Assembly: GCF_003967015.1 (NCBI RefSeq)
Contig: NZ_AP017566.1
Coordinates: 46,609 to 110,608, forward strand
Source: Pseudanabaena sp. ABRG5-3
GTDB taxonomy: Bacteria; Cyanobacteriota; Cyanobacteriia; Pseudanabaenales; Pseudanabaenaceae
Reading direction: 5' to 3'
Length of the DNA: 64,000 nucleotides
How positions within the stretch are numbered: the stretch's first letter is position 1; each line of letters opens with the position of its first letter. This document shows, piece after piece, positions 11,701 to 21,520 of the stretch. Under the pieces are notes generated by a model that saw nothing but the letters and a program-made list of their open reading frames with translations, did not search any database and had not been told where the DNA came from. Made by a program: the position numbers and the translations under genes.

Positions 11701-13516
11701 TTGATGACTCTAAGCGATCGGCATTAGGGTAAATAATTTGTCTGAGATCGTTTCCTAAGATAGGGAGCAGAATATTGCAACAACGATCAAAATATTCGCG
11801 AAAAACTGCTTCGTGATCGTATAAATCCTTACCCATGTTGACATATTGGCTTCCCTGTCCCGAAAACATGAATACTACTGGTGTGTTTGTAGATTCTGTA
11901 CCTTGACTTAATAGCTTAGAAGCATTCTGCAAATCAGCGATCGCCTCTGGCGTATTTTCACAAACTAACATCCGTCGATATTTAAAGCTTTGTCTGCCAA
12001 TTTTTAGGGTGTAGGCTATATCCGCTAGCTTTTGCTGTGATGTCTGCAAATGGTGAGCTAAATTTGTGGTTGCTTGATCTAGGGCTGTACTTGTCTTAGC
12101 AGATATGAGTAACAGTTGAAAACGTCTTGACTCACCAGATAGTTCTAATTCAGGGATCTGAGGTGCTTCTTCTAAAACCACATGGGCATTAGTGCCTCCG
12201 ATCCCGAAAGAGCTAACCCCAGCCCTTCTTGGACTGTGTTTACTTTCCCAATCTTGTAAAGTTGTGTTTACAAAGAAAGGACTATTGCCAAAATCAATCT
12301 TGGGATTTGGTTGCTGAAAGTGCAAACTAGGAGGAATCTGTTGATGATGTAAAGCTAGGGCAGTTTTAATCAATCCTGCTACGCCTGCGGCAGTATCTAA
12401 ATGTCCGACATTAGTTTTTAAGGAGCCGATCGCACAGAAATTTCTTTGCTGTGACTGTCCCTGCGATTGAGTGTTAGCTCGAAAAGCCTGACTGAGAGCC
12501 GCAATTTCTATCGGGTCGCCCAATTCTGTACCAGTGCCATGTGCTTCGATATAGCTAATTGTGGAAGGATTGATCCCAGCTAAGGATTGCGCCTCAGTAA
12601 TTACGGCTGCTTGCCCATCAATACTAGGTGCTGTATAGCCAATTTTTGAGGCTCCATCATTATTAATTGCCGCACCGCGAATCAGTGCATAGATAAAATC
12701 GCGATCGGCGATCGCCTCGCTCAAGCGTTTGAGAACCACAATCCCAACACCGCTACCACCAACAGTTCCTTTCGCCTTTGCATCAAAGGTACGACAATGT
12801 CCATCAGGAGAAAGAATCATTCCCTTTTGGTATAAATAACCTTGTTTTTGGGGAGTCCTAATTGCGACCCCACCCGCTAAAGCCATATCACATTGGTAGT
12901 TTAGTAAACTCTGACAAGCCATTTGTACGGCAACTAAGGAAGTTGAACAAGCCGTACTCACATTGATGCTAGGTCCTTTGAGATTGAGCTTGTAAGAAAC
13001 CCTCGTTGATACAAAGTCTTTATCATTCCCTAACAGTATTTGAAAATAGCTAACTAATTGGGATAGTTCTTGATTTTGGGCAAGGTTGTTGATCCAATAA
13101 CTATTGACGCTGGCTCCAGCATAAACGCCAATTTGACCATTGTACGTTTCGGGATTATAACCAGCACTCTCGAGAGCTTCCCAAGCCGTCTCTAAAAAAA
13201 GCCGATGCTGAGGATCCATTACTTCAGCTTCACGAGCATTAAACCCAAAGAAATTGGCATCAAACCACTCAATATCTGCTAGCGCTCCGAAAGCCTTTAC
13301 ATAGTCAGGATTAGCTAATAGATTTGGATCAACAGAAAACAAATCTTGATCATCAAAAAAAGAAATAGATTCCACTCCATCCCGCAAGTTTTGCCAGAAC
13401 TCATCGATATTCTTCGCATTAGGAAATTTCCCTGACATGCCGACGATGGCGATCGGCTCAACACCATCACCATAAGGCTCTAAGTAGTCTGCCAATCCAT
13501 TTTCTAAATCATGCAT
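8774..13516 (-). CDS. type I PKS module KS-AT-KR-ACP (minus arm)
   Basis: This one-module polyketide synthase (1580 aa) adds a single reduced C2 unit. The KS (about 18-445) has Cys190 in STACSTS and His326/His372 in EAHGTGT and NVGHL. The AT (about 538-850) has GHSIGE at 642-647 and the HAFH motif at 740-743, which is typical of malonyl-CoA. The ketoreductase (about 920-1360) has TGGLGGIG near 1200 and a catalytic Tyr in VDYCAAN. A carrier domain ends in DNFFELGGHSL. No DH, ER or methyltransferase domain is seen, so a beta-hydroxy group should remain. It overlaps the Val-type NRPS by 8 bp and the next NRPS by 4 bp. Extending a valyl thioester by reduced malonate would give a statine-type gamma-amino-beta-hydroxy acid (inference). 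A short Asp/Asn-rich insert interrupts the KR structural subdomain near residues 1026-1048. Confidence 0.95.
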   Translation of the reverse strand: MHDLENGLADYLEPYGDGVEPIAIVGMSGKFPNAKNIDEFWQNLRDGVESISFFDDQDLFSVDPNLLANPDYVKAFGALADIEWFDANFFGFNAREAEVMDPQHRLFLETAWEALESAGYNPETYNGQIGVYAGASVNSYWINNLAQNQELSQLVSYFQILLGNDKDFVSTRVSYKLNLKGPSINVSTACSTSLVAVQMACQSLLNYQCDMALAGGVAIRTPQKQGYLYQKGMILSPDGHCRTFDAKAKGTVGGSGVGIVVLKRLSEAIADRDFIYALIRGAAINNDGASKIGYTAPSIDGQAAVITEAQSLAGINPSTISYIEAHGTGTELGDPIEIAALSQAFRANTQSQGQSQQRNFCAIGSLKTNVGHLDTAAGVAGLIKTALALHHQQIPPSLHFQQPNPKIDFGNSPFFVNTTLQDWESKHSPRRAGVSSFGIGGTNAHVVLEEAPQIPELELSGESRRFQLLLISAKTSTALDQATTNLAHHLQTSQQKLADIAYTLKIGRQSFKYRRMLVCENTPEAIADLQNASKLLSQGTESTNTPVVFMFSGQGSQYVNMGKDLYDHEAVFREYFDRCCNILLPILGNDLRQIIYPNADRLESSTHQLQQTAIAQPAIFAIAYALAQQWIAWGIKPKAMIGHSIGEYVAACLSGVMTLQEALAIVAIRGKLMQQLPAGAMLAIPLTEQEIEPWLGSDLSIAAINSSNLCVVSGEIDAIAQLEQKLKSQEVDCRRLHTSHAFHSSMMEPMLTEFRSHIAKVRLNPPQIPYISNVSGNWITAREATDPDYWVRHIRQPVNFAAGLQILLQEPQQVLLEIGAGRTLSTLAKRHSDKKLEQVVLTSLRHPQEQQSDLAFLLSTLGQLWMSGVNIDWNAFYEREKRSRLPLPTYPFERQYYWIEPSNSKLNRQLSQAETFHKKDLADWFYIPSWKRSPITVDSPTKSLANKHCLIFDDRKEFTTKLVTHLQTLYQNVICVEIGEKFAKSDDFSYILNPHHSEDYDLLLANLPNFQTDSYDLLHLWMIEHLDDNDNNGGKDFLNNSNNLDDLDNLEQIEQCQIKGFYSLVFLAQAIGKLNLSNELHLFAISNNMQNIADQEQQYPEKATILGALKVIPKEYPQITCRSIDILLPPPETKQEQQLIAQLVEELVDTRDKSNHDSPLQVIAYRGNHRWQQTYEPIHIEANNSRQSKLRSEGVYLITGGLGGIGLTLAEHISSVSKPKLILTSRSPFPSRDHWSSWLTEHPESDRTSQTIQKLQALEKQGAEILVAQADVANLEEMQTLVAEAIAKFGKIDGLIHCAGVPSGSIMLQKTKSELAQVLAPKVAGTFVLHQIFQETPLDFVVLCSSLSSIFGVFAQVDYCAANTYLDAFAQAVSLEWHIPVISINWDTWQQVGMAVDIQMPEDLQDSYQSILNYGIQPDEGMEVFNRLLGTNLSQVLVSTRDLYSRLTQLSPLERNSPVSTSLQADLAKPSHARPHLNTAYVAPTNEIETKLAEIWQQLLGIEAVGIYDNFFELGGHSLLGTQLISRIRQSLQIEMPLSYLFAEPTVARLADYVNDSHSKSQGLESDSHLSTSDREEGEI

Positions 13517-16500
13517 CGCCTTGTCTCCTTTGGTTGGTTAATTGCTGCTGACGCTTTAGAGCCTGTTTTTGTTTATCTGTACGATTAATCATGCGATCGC
13601 GAGATGGATCAGGCAATTTTTGATCGCGATCGTGATTGGCTCTATCGATAGTGAGATATTCGGCAAGAGCTTTAATCGTTGTATATCTAAATAGGTCTAC
13701 TATCGAAATATCCCTATTCAACATTTGTTGTAATCGATTATGCACTTGGATCACTAAGAGAGAATTGCCACCAATATCAAAGAAATTATCATGGATACCA
13801 ATTCTTTCTAAACCAAGGACTTGCAGCCAAATATTAGCAACTAAAGTTTCGTTAGCATTAGTAGGGAGAGCAGCACCCCAATTTTCTTCTAAAATATTAG
13901 CACTGGTATCGGCTTTAGGAGCAGGTAAGGCTCGGCGATCAACTTTGCCATTCGGATTTAGAGGTAGATTATCTAGAAATATAAAGAATGTAGGAATTGA
14001 GTAGTCGGGCAATCGCGTATTTAGGAAAGAGCGTAATTTACTAGTATCTATATCTTTTTCAGCGATCACATAGGCTACCAATTGTTTGTTGCCATTCGGA
14101 CTTGCTAAGGCAATCACTACAGTTTCTCGAACATCAGGATGCTGTAACAGTGCTAACTCAATTTCACTAAGTTCAATCCGAAAACCACGAATTTTTACTT
14201 GGAAGTCCATTCGTCCCAAAAATTCAATATTGCCGTCCTCTAAATAACGCGCTAAGTCACCAGTCTTATAGAGGCGATCGCTAGACAAGGGTGTAAAGGG
14301 ATTGGGAATAAATTTCTCTGTTGTTAAATTGAGATTATTGAGATAGCCCAAAGCTAATCCATCACCACCAATATATAGTTCCCCTGTTACGCCGATGGGT
14401 AAAGGTTGTAGATTACTATCAAGAATATACACAAATGTATTGGAAATCGGGCGACCAATAGGGACAGATTTGTCGATAGGAGATTGTGATGTGATTGGAT
14501 AACAGCAAGTGAAAGTAGTATTTTCTGTTGGTCCATATCCGTTAATTAACTGACAATTTGGTATTTGTTGGAGGAATTTCTGAACATGCGGTATAGATAA
14601 AGCATCTCCTCCAGCCAACAAGTGCCATAATGACTGCAAATCTTCTATTCGCTCATCAACCATCAGATTAAACAACCCTGAAGTCAGCCATAATGTTGTA
14701 ACTTGATATTGTCTAATTGCTTGTCCTAACTCTTGAAGTGATGGTATATGTGGTGGCATTATTGCTAACTTAGCCCCATTGAGTAGACTCCCCCAAATTT
14801 CAAAGGTCGAGGCATCAAAAGAGAGAGGAGCTAACTGGAGAAATACAAGATCGGGATTGAAATTAAAGTAGTTTGTGTTTTTGACTAATCGCACGACTCC
14901 ACGATGGGAAACACAAACACCTTTGGGTATACCTGTAGATCCAGAAGTATATTCAACATAGGCTAAGTTATTTACAGTCAATAATGAAGTGTTTAGATTA
15001 TCTGAAGTATATTGCTCGAAAGTTTGCCAATCTCGATCTACATAAATTAAATTGGGCAAAGTACTAGTAAGCTTTTCTCTAAGAATTGTAGATAATTTTT
15101 CTTGTGTTAGGATTGTAGATATTTGAGCATCTTGAATTATAAATGCTAGACGTTCTTGAGGATAGTTAGAATCTAGCGGTACATAAGCTCCTCCCACTTT
15201 TAAAATTGCTAATAAACTTACTAGCATCTCAATTGAGCGTTCCACACAGATACCTACTAGCTGATTAGGAGTGACCCCTAATGTATGTAAATGATGGGCT
15301 AACTGATTGGCTCTTTGATTGAGTTCTTGATATGTGAGTTGTTGATCTCCAAACACAACAGCGATCGCATGGGGATTTTTCTCTACTTGTTCTTCAAATA
15401 ATTGAGCAATAGTCTTATCTCTGGGATATTCCGTCTGTGTCTGTTGCCATTCGATTAAGATTTTTTGTCTCTCCTCTGCCGTGAGGATTGGTAATTCTGC
15501 AACTCGGTACTGGGGATTACTTACTATTCCTCCTAGTAAGGTTTGAAAATGCCCGATCAGACGTTGAATTGTATCAGAATTAAATAGATCGGTGCTATAA
15601 ACGACATCTCCTCTTAGCCCCTCTGGAGATTCCCATAGATGCATTTCCAGATCGAATCGTACCGAACCACTATCAAAACTAACGATTTGGGATATTTCTA
15701 GATTAGGTAATTTAATTGATGGAAGTGGTGAGTTTTGCAAAGCAAATATGACTTGCACGATGGGATTATGGCTCAAGTGTCGTTCGATCTTTAACTCTTC
15801 AACAAGGAGATCGAAGGGTAAATCTTGATGGGAATACGCATCTAAGGTGATTGCTTGAACTTGAGTGAGTAACTGCTCAAAGGTGGGATTATTGTCAACT
15901 TTGATTCTCAAGGGTAATGTGTTGGCAAAAAAACCAATCAAGTTCTCAATCTCGACACGATTGCGATTAGCAATTGGCGACCCGATCACGAGATCCTGCT
16001 GTCCACTGTAGCGATATAGAAGAACCGTAAAAGCAGTAAGCAATGTCATAAATAGGGTTACACCCGATCGCTGACTTAATGTTTCTAATTGTTGGGTTAA
16101 GTGGCGATCGCATTGAAATGTTGCCACTGCACCACGATAGGTCTGCGCCGATGGACGAGGGCGATCGCTAGGCAAGTCCAAAATCGGCAAAGCCCCATCT
16201 AGTTGCTGCTTCCAGTAATTTAGTTGTGATGCTAAGCGATCGCCTTGCAACCATTGGTGCTGCCATTCTGCAAAATCGGCATATTGCACTGTTAAGGCAG
16301 GTAATGTAGGAGGCGCTTGATTACAAAATGCTTGGTAAAAGTTGGCTAAGTCATTCACTAACACACCCATCGACCAGCCATCAGAAATAATGTGATGGAT
16401 TGTAATAATTAAAATATGAGATTCTTCACTCAGCTTTAATAATTTGGTGCGCCATAAAGCTTCAGTACTAAATTTGAAGGGGATTTGAGCTTCAGCTTTA

Positions 16501-16943
16501 ATTAATTGCTTAACCTCAATGGACTGGTGATCTGTTGCCAAATCTTGCAAGTCAACTAAGGATAAACTAATGGCTTGGGTTGGGGCAATTATCTGCACAG
16601 GCTGTCCATCAACCACATTAAAATTTGTGCGTAGAGTCTCATGACGCTGGGCTAGAGATGTCAGACTAAGTTCTAAATTAGTAATATCAAGCAACCCGTT
16701 AAAACTCAAAGCTATGGAATTGTTATAAAAAGGGTTATCAGGCTCAATTTGATGAAAAAACCACATCCGTTGCTGTGCAAATGACAGGATTGGATTTTTT
16801 TCTTGGTTGTTAATATCTTGTGTTCTCAGAGAAATCATTTCCGCCGAGGACATTGTGATTCCTTCCTCAGCCAGTAAAAGTTCTAAAAGTTTTTCCTCAT
16901 CTAGATTTGAGTCAGACATTTCCCAAAAATTTGTGTTTTTCAT
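13509..16943 (-). CDS. NRPS module C-A(Val-like)-T with C-terminal docking tail
   Basis: This single-module NRPS (1144 aa) has a short N-terminal helix (EEKLLELLLAEEGI) rather than a TubC domain. It is followed by a condensation domain (about 45-475, HHIISDG near 181), an adenylation domain (about 500-1010) and a carrier (DNFFDIGGNSL near 1060). Pocket residues aligned to GrsA read DAFWLGGTFK, very close to a common valine code. The last 40 residues are a basic, Gln-rich helix (DKQKQALKRQQQL...QRR) that resembles the tail of the first plus-strand PKS. Such tails probably dock the carrier to the next KS. The C domain should receive the starter acyl group from the protein encoded 53 bp upstream and join it to Val. 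The stop overlaps the PKS start by 8 bp. Confidence 0.95.
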   Translation of the reverse strand: MKNTNFWEMSDSNLDEEKLLELLLAEEGITMSSAEMISLRTQDINNQEKNPILSFAQQRMWFFHQIEPDNPFYNNSIALSFNGLLDITNLELSLTSLAQRHETLRTNFNVVDGQPVQIIAPTQAISLSLVDLQDLATDHQSIEVKQLIKAEAQIPFKFSTEALWRTKLLKLSEESHILIITIHHIISDGWSMGVLVNDLANFYQAFCNQAPPTLPALTVQYADFAEWQHQWLQGDRLASQLNYWKQQLDGALPILDLPSDRPRPSAQTYRGAVATFQCDRHLTQQLETLSQRSGVTLFMTLLTAFTVLLYRYSGQQDLVIGSPIANRNRVEIENLIGFFANTLPLRIKVDNNPTFEQLLTQVQAITLDAYSHQDLPFDLLVEELKIERHLSHNPIVQVIFALQNSPLPSIKLPNLEISQIVSFDSGSVRFDLEMHLWESPEGLRGDVVYSTDLFNSDTIQRLIGHFQTLLGGIVSNPQYRVAELPILTAEERQKILIEWQQTQTEYPRDKTIAQLFEEQVEKNPHAIAVVFGDQQLTYQELNQRANQLAHHLHTLGVTPNQLVGICVERSIEMLVSLLAILKVGGAYVPLDSNYPQERLAFIIQDAQISTILTQEKLSTILREKLTSTLPNLIYVDRDWQTFEQYTSDNLNTSLLTVNNLAYVEYTSGSTGIPKGVCVSHRGVVRLVKNTNYFNFNPDLVFLQLAPLSFDASTFEIWGSLLNGAKLAIMPPHIPSLQELGQAIRQYQVTTLWLTSGLFNLMVDERIEDLQSLWHLLAGGDALSIPHVQKFLQQIPNCQLINGYGPTENTTFTCCYPITSQSPIDKSVPIGRPISNTFVYILDSNLQPLPIGVTGELYIGGDGLALGYLNNLNLTTEKFIPNPFTPLSSDRLYKTGDLARYLEDGNIEFLGRMDFQVKIRGFRIELSEIELALLQHPDVRETVVIALASPNGNKQLVAYVIAEKDIDTSKLRSFLNTRLPDYSIPTFFIFLDNLPLNPNGKVDRRALPAPKADTSANILEENWGAALPTNANETLVANIWLQVLGLERIGIHDNFFDIGGNSLLVIQVHNRLQQMLNRDISIVDLFRYTTIKALAEYLTIDRANHDRDQKLPDPSRDRMINRTDKQKQALKRQQQLTNQRRQGDA

Positions 16944-16996
16944 ATATTTTTAAAAATGTTTTGATAATCCTCAATATAGCCAAGCGATCGCTTGGC

Positions 16997-19900
16997 TTAA
17001 TTTATAGAATTCTTATTCTTATACAACCTAGCTTGAATTTCCGTGGGTGACATTGTGCTGATCTTTTCGCGTAGTTCGGCAACTTTGTGAATATAGGTTG
17101 GCGCAGGGGCTTGGCTAGTTAGAGAGTTGATGACTCCAGCTATAGTTGGCGCTTTAAAAAAAACAGATAACTCTAAATCTAGTCGAAACATTTCTCGAAT
17201 CCGTGAAGTTACTTGAGTAGCCAATAAAGACTGTCCTCCTAGCTCAAAGAAATTGTCGTTGACGCTAATTTGTGGCACTTTGAGAACATCCTGCCAGATT
17301 TTGGCAATTTGCCGCTCGGCTGCATTGCGTGGCGCAATCCTTTCGACTTGTTTTCCATGAAATGATTTATCCTGATCCATTAATTTTTGACGATCAATGT
17401 CTCCTGTAGTAGTAAGTGGTATCTGATCAATTTGGACAAACCTACATTTACTGGAAGTCTTAAAAGCATCAACTATCGCCAGAGAATTTAGGCGATCGCT
17501 AAGCATAGATGTTGATTCTTGATTAGAAATTTCAGTTGGTCTTTGTAAAAAAGCAGTTAACCCGTACAAGTTATAAGGCTCTTCCTGTAAATATTTACGG
17601 ATAGATGGGTTAGCTGGTTCCAAACCGATCATGGCTTGAGATTGCCGATGATGGAGACAACTGATAAAAGATTGAATTCCTTGCAGAGGAGTCAAGGTAT
17701 ATCGACCTTTAGCGCGAATTAGTTCTTTCATTGCATATCCTTGGCTCATGCCCACCTCATCCCACATACTCCAAGCAAGACAGTAACTAGAGCGCTGTTG
17801 ATGTCTTTGATGATTGTGAAATCCCTCTAGGAAAGAATTAGCCGCCGCATAGGCTCCGAGCTTCGATCCACTAAAGTACCCAATAATGGAAGAGAAACTA
17901 ATAAAAATACTGTTGGGATTATCTTTTAATAGCTGATCTAATATCCAAGTACCCGCCATTTTAGGGCTTAAGATGTTGGCGATCGACTCTGGAGTTTCAT
18001 CCACTAAAGCTGCTTCATGATAAATTCCTGCTAAATGAATAATTCCATCCAGATTAGATTGCCACTGCGCTTGGGCTTGGGCGATTGTGGATTTAAGTGC
18101 ATCTAAATCGGTGATATTGACTGCCTGATAAATAATATTGCTAATGTTGCTATGGATATTGCTTTGATGCTCAATTTGTTCAAGACTTTGGTAAGCAAGG
18201 ATTTTATCAGCGATAGGATTTGATTGTTGTAAATGCTCTGCCCAAGAGCTTCTAGATGGTAAAGGAGTTCTCCCAACTATCAGTAAACGGGCTTGATATT
18301 CTCTGAGTAGATATTTGGCGATTTCTAAGCCAATGCCGCCCAATCCACCTGTTAGCAAATAAGTGCCACCATGTTTAAATGGAACTTCTTGCTTTGGAGA
18401 TTGTGAAAAATCAACTCTGGCTAACCGACTTACAAACCTTTGCCCATCTCGGTAACTAATCTCTGCTTCTTTGGATAATGTCGAAAATTCTTGCAGAATG
18501 AAAGCTGTATGGTTTGATAGACTGTCTCGTGAATGAGACAAGTCAATATGCTGACAATTGAGCCAAGGTATTTCCGCAGGAATTGCTTTGGTTATACCGA
18601 GTAATGGGGGCTTTGCATAGGCGATCGCCTCATTATCGATTACTGCTTGAGCGTGACTGGAAACGACTCGTAATTTAATTGGGGCTTGATTAGTCTCTTG
18701 TACAGGTGCTTGTGCCAGTGCTTGTACTAAGAACAGCAAACTATATAATCCATATTCTTGAGCTTGTTCCAAGTCTTCTATACTCGATATCTCGCCTCTC
18801 GCCTCGTCATAAGTCCAGAGGTGCAGAATGTCTGTCAGAGCTAAATTGTCTTGGGCTAAGCTATCTATTAGTTGGCGATAGTGGCTTGCCTTATTGGGCG
18901 CGATCGCATAATGCTGAGAGCTAAATTTGCTGAACTCACTGCCAATCTCGACCTTGATGCAGGTTTGACTTTCTGAGCTAAGAATTTGAGAGATGGACTC
19001 ACCAAGCCCTAGAGAATCGAAGAATATTAATAATATCCGATTTGTTTTAGGAATGTCGTAAGGTCTAAGCTCTTGGCGATGCCAAGCCTTGCGAAAGAAC
19101 CAGTCAGGGATGGTATTACTATTCGCCTCAAGGATGTCAAACTTCTTGATGATGTGATTAAATTCACCATCTTCAAATAGTTGTTTGAGGAGCGATCGCT
19201 GGATTTTGCCAATCGCAGTTTTGGGAACTGTGGTGGCTTCAACAGGGATCACATAATCTGGGTAAATACCTGATGATTGCAAGATTCGCTCACGAATTGC
19301 TTGCATCAGATTGACAATAGGAGTCTCATCTTTAGCGATTGGACTAAAGAAAATCACTAAGCAATCAGTATCGCCGCCATCTCTAGCAGCGATCGCGGCG
19401 GTAAAAGAAATTGCGACTCCTTTTATTTCTTCAATTACACCTTCAATCTCATGGCTGTAATAGTTAATACCATTAATAATAATCGTATCTTTTTGACGAC
19501 CTGTGATCGTGAGACGACCTTCTCGTAACATTCCTAAATCGCCAGTGTTGAACCAACCATCTATGGTAAAGGCTTCCTGATTTGCTTCTAAATTGCCATA
19601 ATATCCTTTCGTCACCATGGAACCTTGTACTTGTACAATTCCAGTCACTGTCTCAAGGACTAAGTTCCCATCTTGATCGACAATTCTGACTGAAAATTCG
19701 GGAACAGGATCGCCCACCTCTACAAAAGCATCGCGATCGCTAGTTGAGTCTATAGAAAATCGTTCGGAATAAATTACTCCTGAACAAGTCTCTGACATCC
19801 CCCAAGCTGGATGCATTGCTGTTTGCGATAAACTGTATGATTGTAAGCGCTGTAAAAATAGTCGCGCCACTTTTGGGACAACGGCTTCACCACCATTGAG

Positions 19901-21352
19901 GATAAATCGCATTGATGATAGATCCCATGTTTTAGGTGACTTGTTCTCAAAATGACTGCTTTCAAGATGACTATTGATCAGCCCATAGGCAAAGTTGGGA
20001 GCCCATGTCACAGTTGCTCGGAAGTGATCGATCAAGTCTAGCCATCGCAAAGGCTGACCCAATATAAATTCTGTTGCTACATGGATTTGCTGGCAAGCTA
20101 AACAAACATCGCGAATATGGAACATAATAATTCCGCCAACATGGTCGAGGGGCATCCAATTGAGAGAAATATCTTGACTCGTAAATTGATTCCTCTGAAT
20201 GGTGGCAAGCGATCGCTTCAAAATACTTTGATGTGTCTGCATCACTGCTTTAGGATTACCAGTGCTGCCAGAGGTTAAGAGCAGAATTGCTAAATCCTCT
20301 GGCTTACTATCGTGACCTTCTAAATCTCGTAATCCTTGGCTAATACTCTCAATCTCCGCAATTCGGAGATTACTTATGGCTAAAAGCTGCGCTACTGACT
20401 GGATATCCGCTACTAAATGCCGATTAGTTAAAATAACTGGTCGATCAAGCAATTCCCATGTAGAGTGAAGTTTTTTGACATTGTTATTTAATTCTTGATA
20501 GCTCTTGGCAACGGATAGAGGAACAGGGATAAATCCACCTAAAATACAGCCCCAAAAAGCTGCTAAGAAATCAGAATTGTCTTTTAATTGAAAGATAACC
20601 TTATCTTGAGGATGTAAGCCCAATTGTCTTAATTCTGACATTACCGCTTGAGCCTTTGTCAGTAATTCTCCATAGGTCTGCTGAGATTCAGTTCCATCAT
20701 CAGTAATATAAATGATGCCTTTGTTAGGAGATTTGCTAGCAGCTTGCTTTAGGGCTTCCGCTAGATTTAATGGACTATCTGGAGCTAACTGAAGTGGTTC
20801 ACCATGACTAATTGCTAAGCGATCACTTTTAATCTCTATGCCATCATTCGACCTATGAGAAATTGGCTCAATTCGCTTTGGAGTATGAACCCTATGAGAG
20901 CCAACCCAATTTGGTAATAAATCTGATAAATGGAGAGGAGGAGTTGGTTTAGGGCGATCGCTCACAACTACAGCTACTTTTTCTATATCAGGTTGTTGTC
21001 TGATTAGATCTTCCCATTGAGCTGCAAGGTGATCATCGATTACAGGAATATTGCCTAGGGCTAACTCGTCTAGTTCTCCTAAGGAATTAAATGGCAAGGT
21101 TACTAGAGGGATGAAAATATGAGGAATCCATTCTAAGGGTATTAAATTTTGTAAATATCTATGAATTTCCTTAACATCAAGTAGCTGTGAGGTTGTTACC
21201 ACATAGGCTACCAGTTGCTCTTTTTTTAACCTCACAATTGCAGATTTAATTGTAGGCTCAAGCATTAAGGCTGTTTCAACTGCTCCTAAAAAAGTTCTCA
21301 GTTGCTCTACAGACAAACTTGTAGATGGTTGTTTCCCTTGGAAATCGAACAT
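16997..21352 (-). CDS. loading protein: split pseudo-Asub - adenylation - KR - pseudo-Asub - carrier (alpha-keto/hydroxy acid type)
   Basis: This 1451-residue protein has no C or KS domain and probably starts the chain. Residues 14-105 look like the small C-terminal subdomain of an A domain but with a degenerate A10 (PFNSLGELDELAL). A complete adenylation domain follows (about 170-725; TSGSTGNPK at 360-368, TGD near 603, catalytic Lys716 in AIGKIQR). Then come a PKS-type ketoreductase (750-1220; TGGLGGIG at 1001-1008, Ser1155, Tyr1168), a second A10-like scrap (IPLTTTGDIDRQKL, 1311-1324) and a carrier (LGGQS, Ser1375). Two A-subdomain pieces about 1200 residues apart, flanking intact A and KR domains, match the split pseudoAsub layout known from keto-acid depsipeptide synthetases such as StsA. 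The residue aligning with Asp235 of GrsA is not Asp, which argues against an alpha-amino acid. The acid itself is unknown. Confidence 0.85.
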   Translation of the reverse strand: MFDFQGKQPSTSLSVEQLRTFLGAVETALMLEPTIKSAIVRLKKEQLVAYVVTTSQLLDVKEIHRYLQNLIPLEWIPHIFIPLVTLPFNSLGELDELALGNIPVIDDHLAAQWEDLIRQQPDIEKVAVVVSDRPKPTPPLHLSDLLPNWVGSHRVHTPKRIEPISHRSNDGIEIKSDRLAISHGEPLQLAPDSPLNLAEALKQAASKSPNKGIIYITDDGTESQQTYGELLTKAQAVMSELRQLGLHPQDKVIFQLKDNSDFLAAFWGCILGGFIPVPLSVAKSYQELNNNVKKLHSTWELLDRPVILTNRHLVADIQSVAQLLAISNLRIAEIESISQGLRDLEGHDSKPEDLAILLLTSGSTGNPKAVMQTHQSILKRSLATIQRNQFTSQDISLNWMPLDHVGGIIMFHIRDVCLACQQIHVATEFILGQPLRWLDLIDHFRATVTWAPNFAYGLINSHLESSHFENKSPKTWDLSSMRFILNGGEAVVPKVARLFLQRLQSYSLSQTAMHPAWGMSETCSGVIYSERFSIDSTSDRDAFVEVGDPVPEFSVRIVDQDGNLVLETVTGIVQVQGSMVTKGYYGNLEANQEAFTIDGWFNTGDLGMLREGRLTITGRQKDTIIINGINYYSHEIEGVIEEIKGVAISFTAAIAARDGGDTDCLVIFFSPIAKDETPIVNLMQAIRERILQSSGIYPDYVIPVEATTVPKTAIGKIQRSLLKQLFEDGEFNHIIKKFDILEANSNTIPDWFFRKAWHRQELRPYDIPKTNRILLIFFDSLGLGESISQILSSESQTCIKVEIGSEFSKFSSQHYAIAPNKASHYRQLIDSLAQDNLALTDILHLWTYDEARGEISSIEDLEQAQEYGLYSLLFLVQALAQAPVQETNQAPIKLRVVSSHAQAVIDNEAIAYAKPPLLGITKAIPAEIPWLNCQHIDLSHSRDSLSNHTAFILQEFSTLSKEAEISYRDGQRFVSRLARVDFSQSPKQEVPFKHGGTYLLTGGLGGIGLEIAKYLLREYQARLLIVGRTPLPSRSSWAEHLQQSNPIADKILAYQSLEQIEHQSNIHSNISNIIYQAVNITDLDALKSTIAQAQAQWQSNLDGIIHLAGIYHEAALVDETPESIANILSPKMAGTWILDQLLKDNPNSIFISFSSIIGYFSGSKLGAYAAANSFLEGFHNHQRHQQRSSYCLAWSMWDEVGMSQGYAMKELIRAKGRYTLTPLQGIQSFISCLHHRQSQAMIGLEPANPSIRKYLQEEPYNLYGLTAFLQRPTEISNQESTSMLSDRLNSLAIVDAFKTSSKCRFVQIDQIPLTTTGDIDRQKLMDQDKSFHGKQVERIAPRNAAERQIAKIWQDVLKVPQISVNDNFFELGGQSLLATQVTSRIREMFRLDLELSVFFKAPTIAGVINSLTSQAPAPTYIHKVAELREKISTMSPTEIQARLYKNKNSIN

Positions 21353-21520
21353 GCTAGATACCTAAATTTGAGCAGGAGTAACTTTTTAAAACTTCTAGAT
21401 AGACCTAAATCAGGTAATATATGTTTCTTTAATTAGGCTTTAATGCAACACTTTGCCCTGTCTGTTGTACCAATTCACAAAAGTGTGACAACATTATTTT
21501 TAGTTTTGGTATTACGGTCT

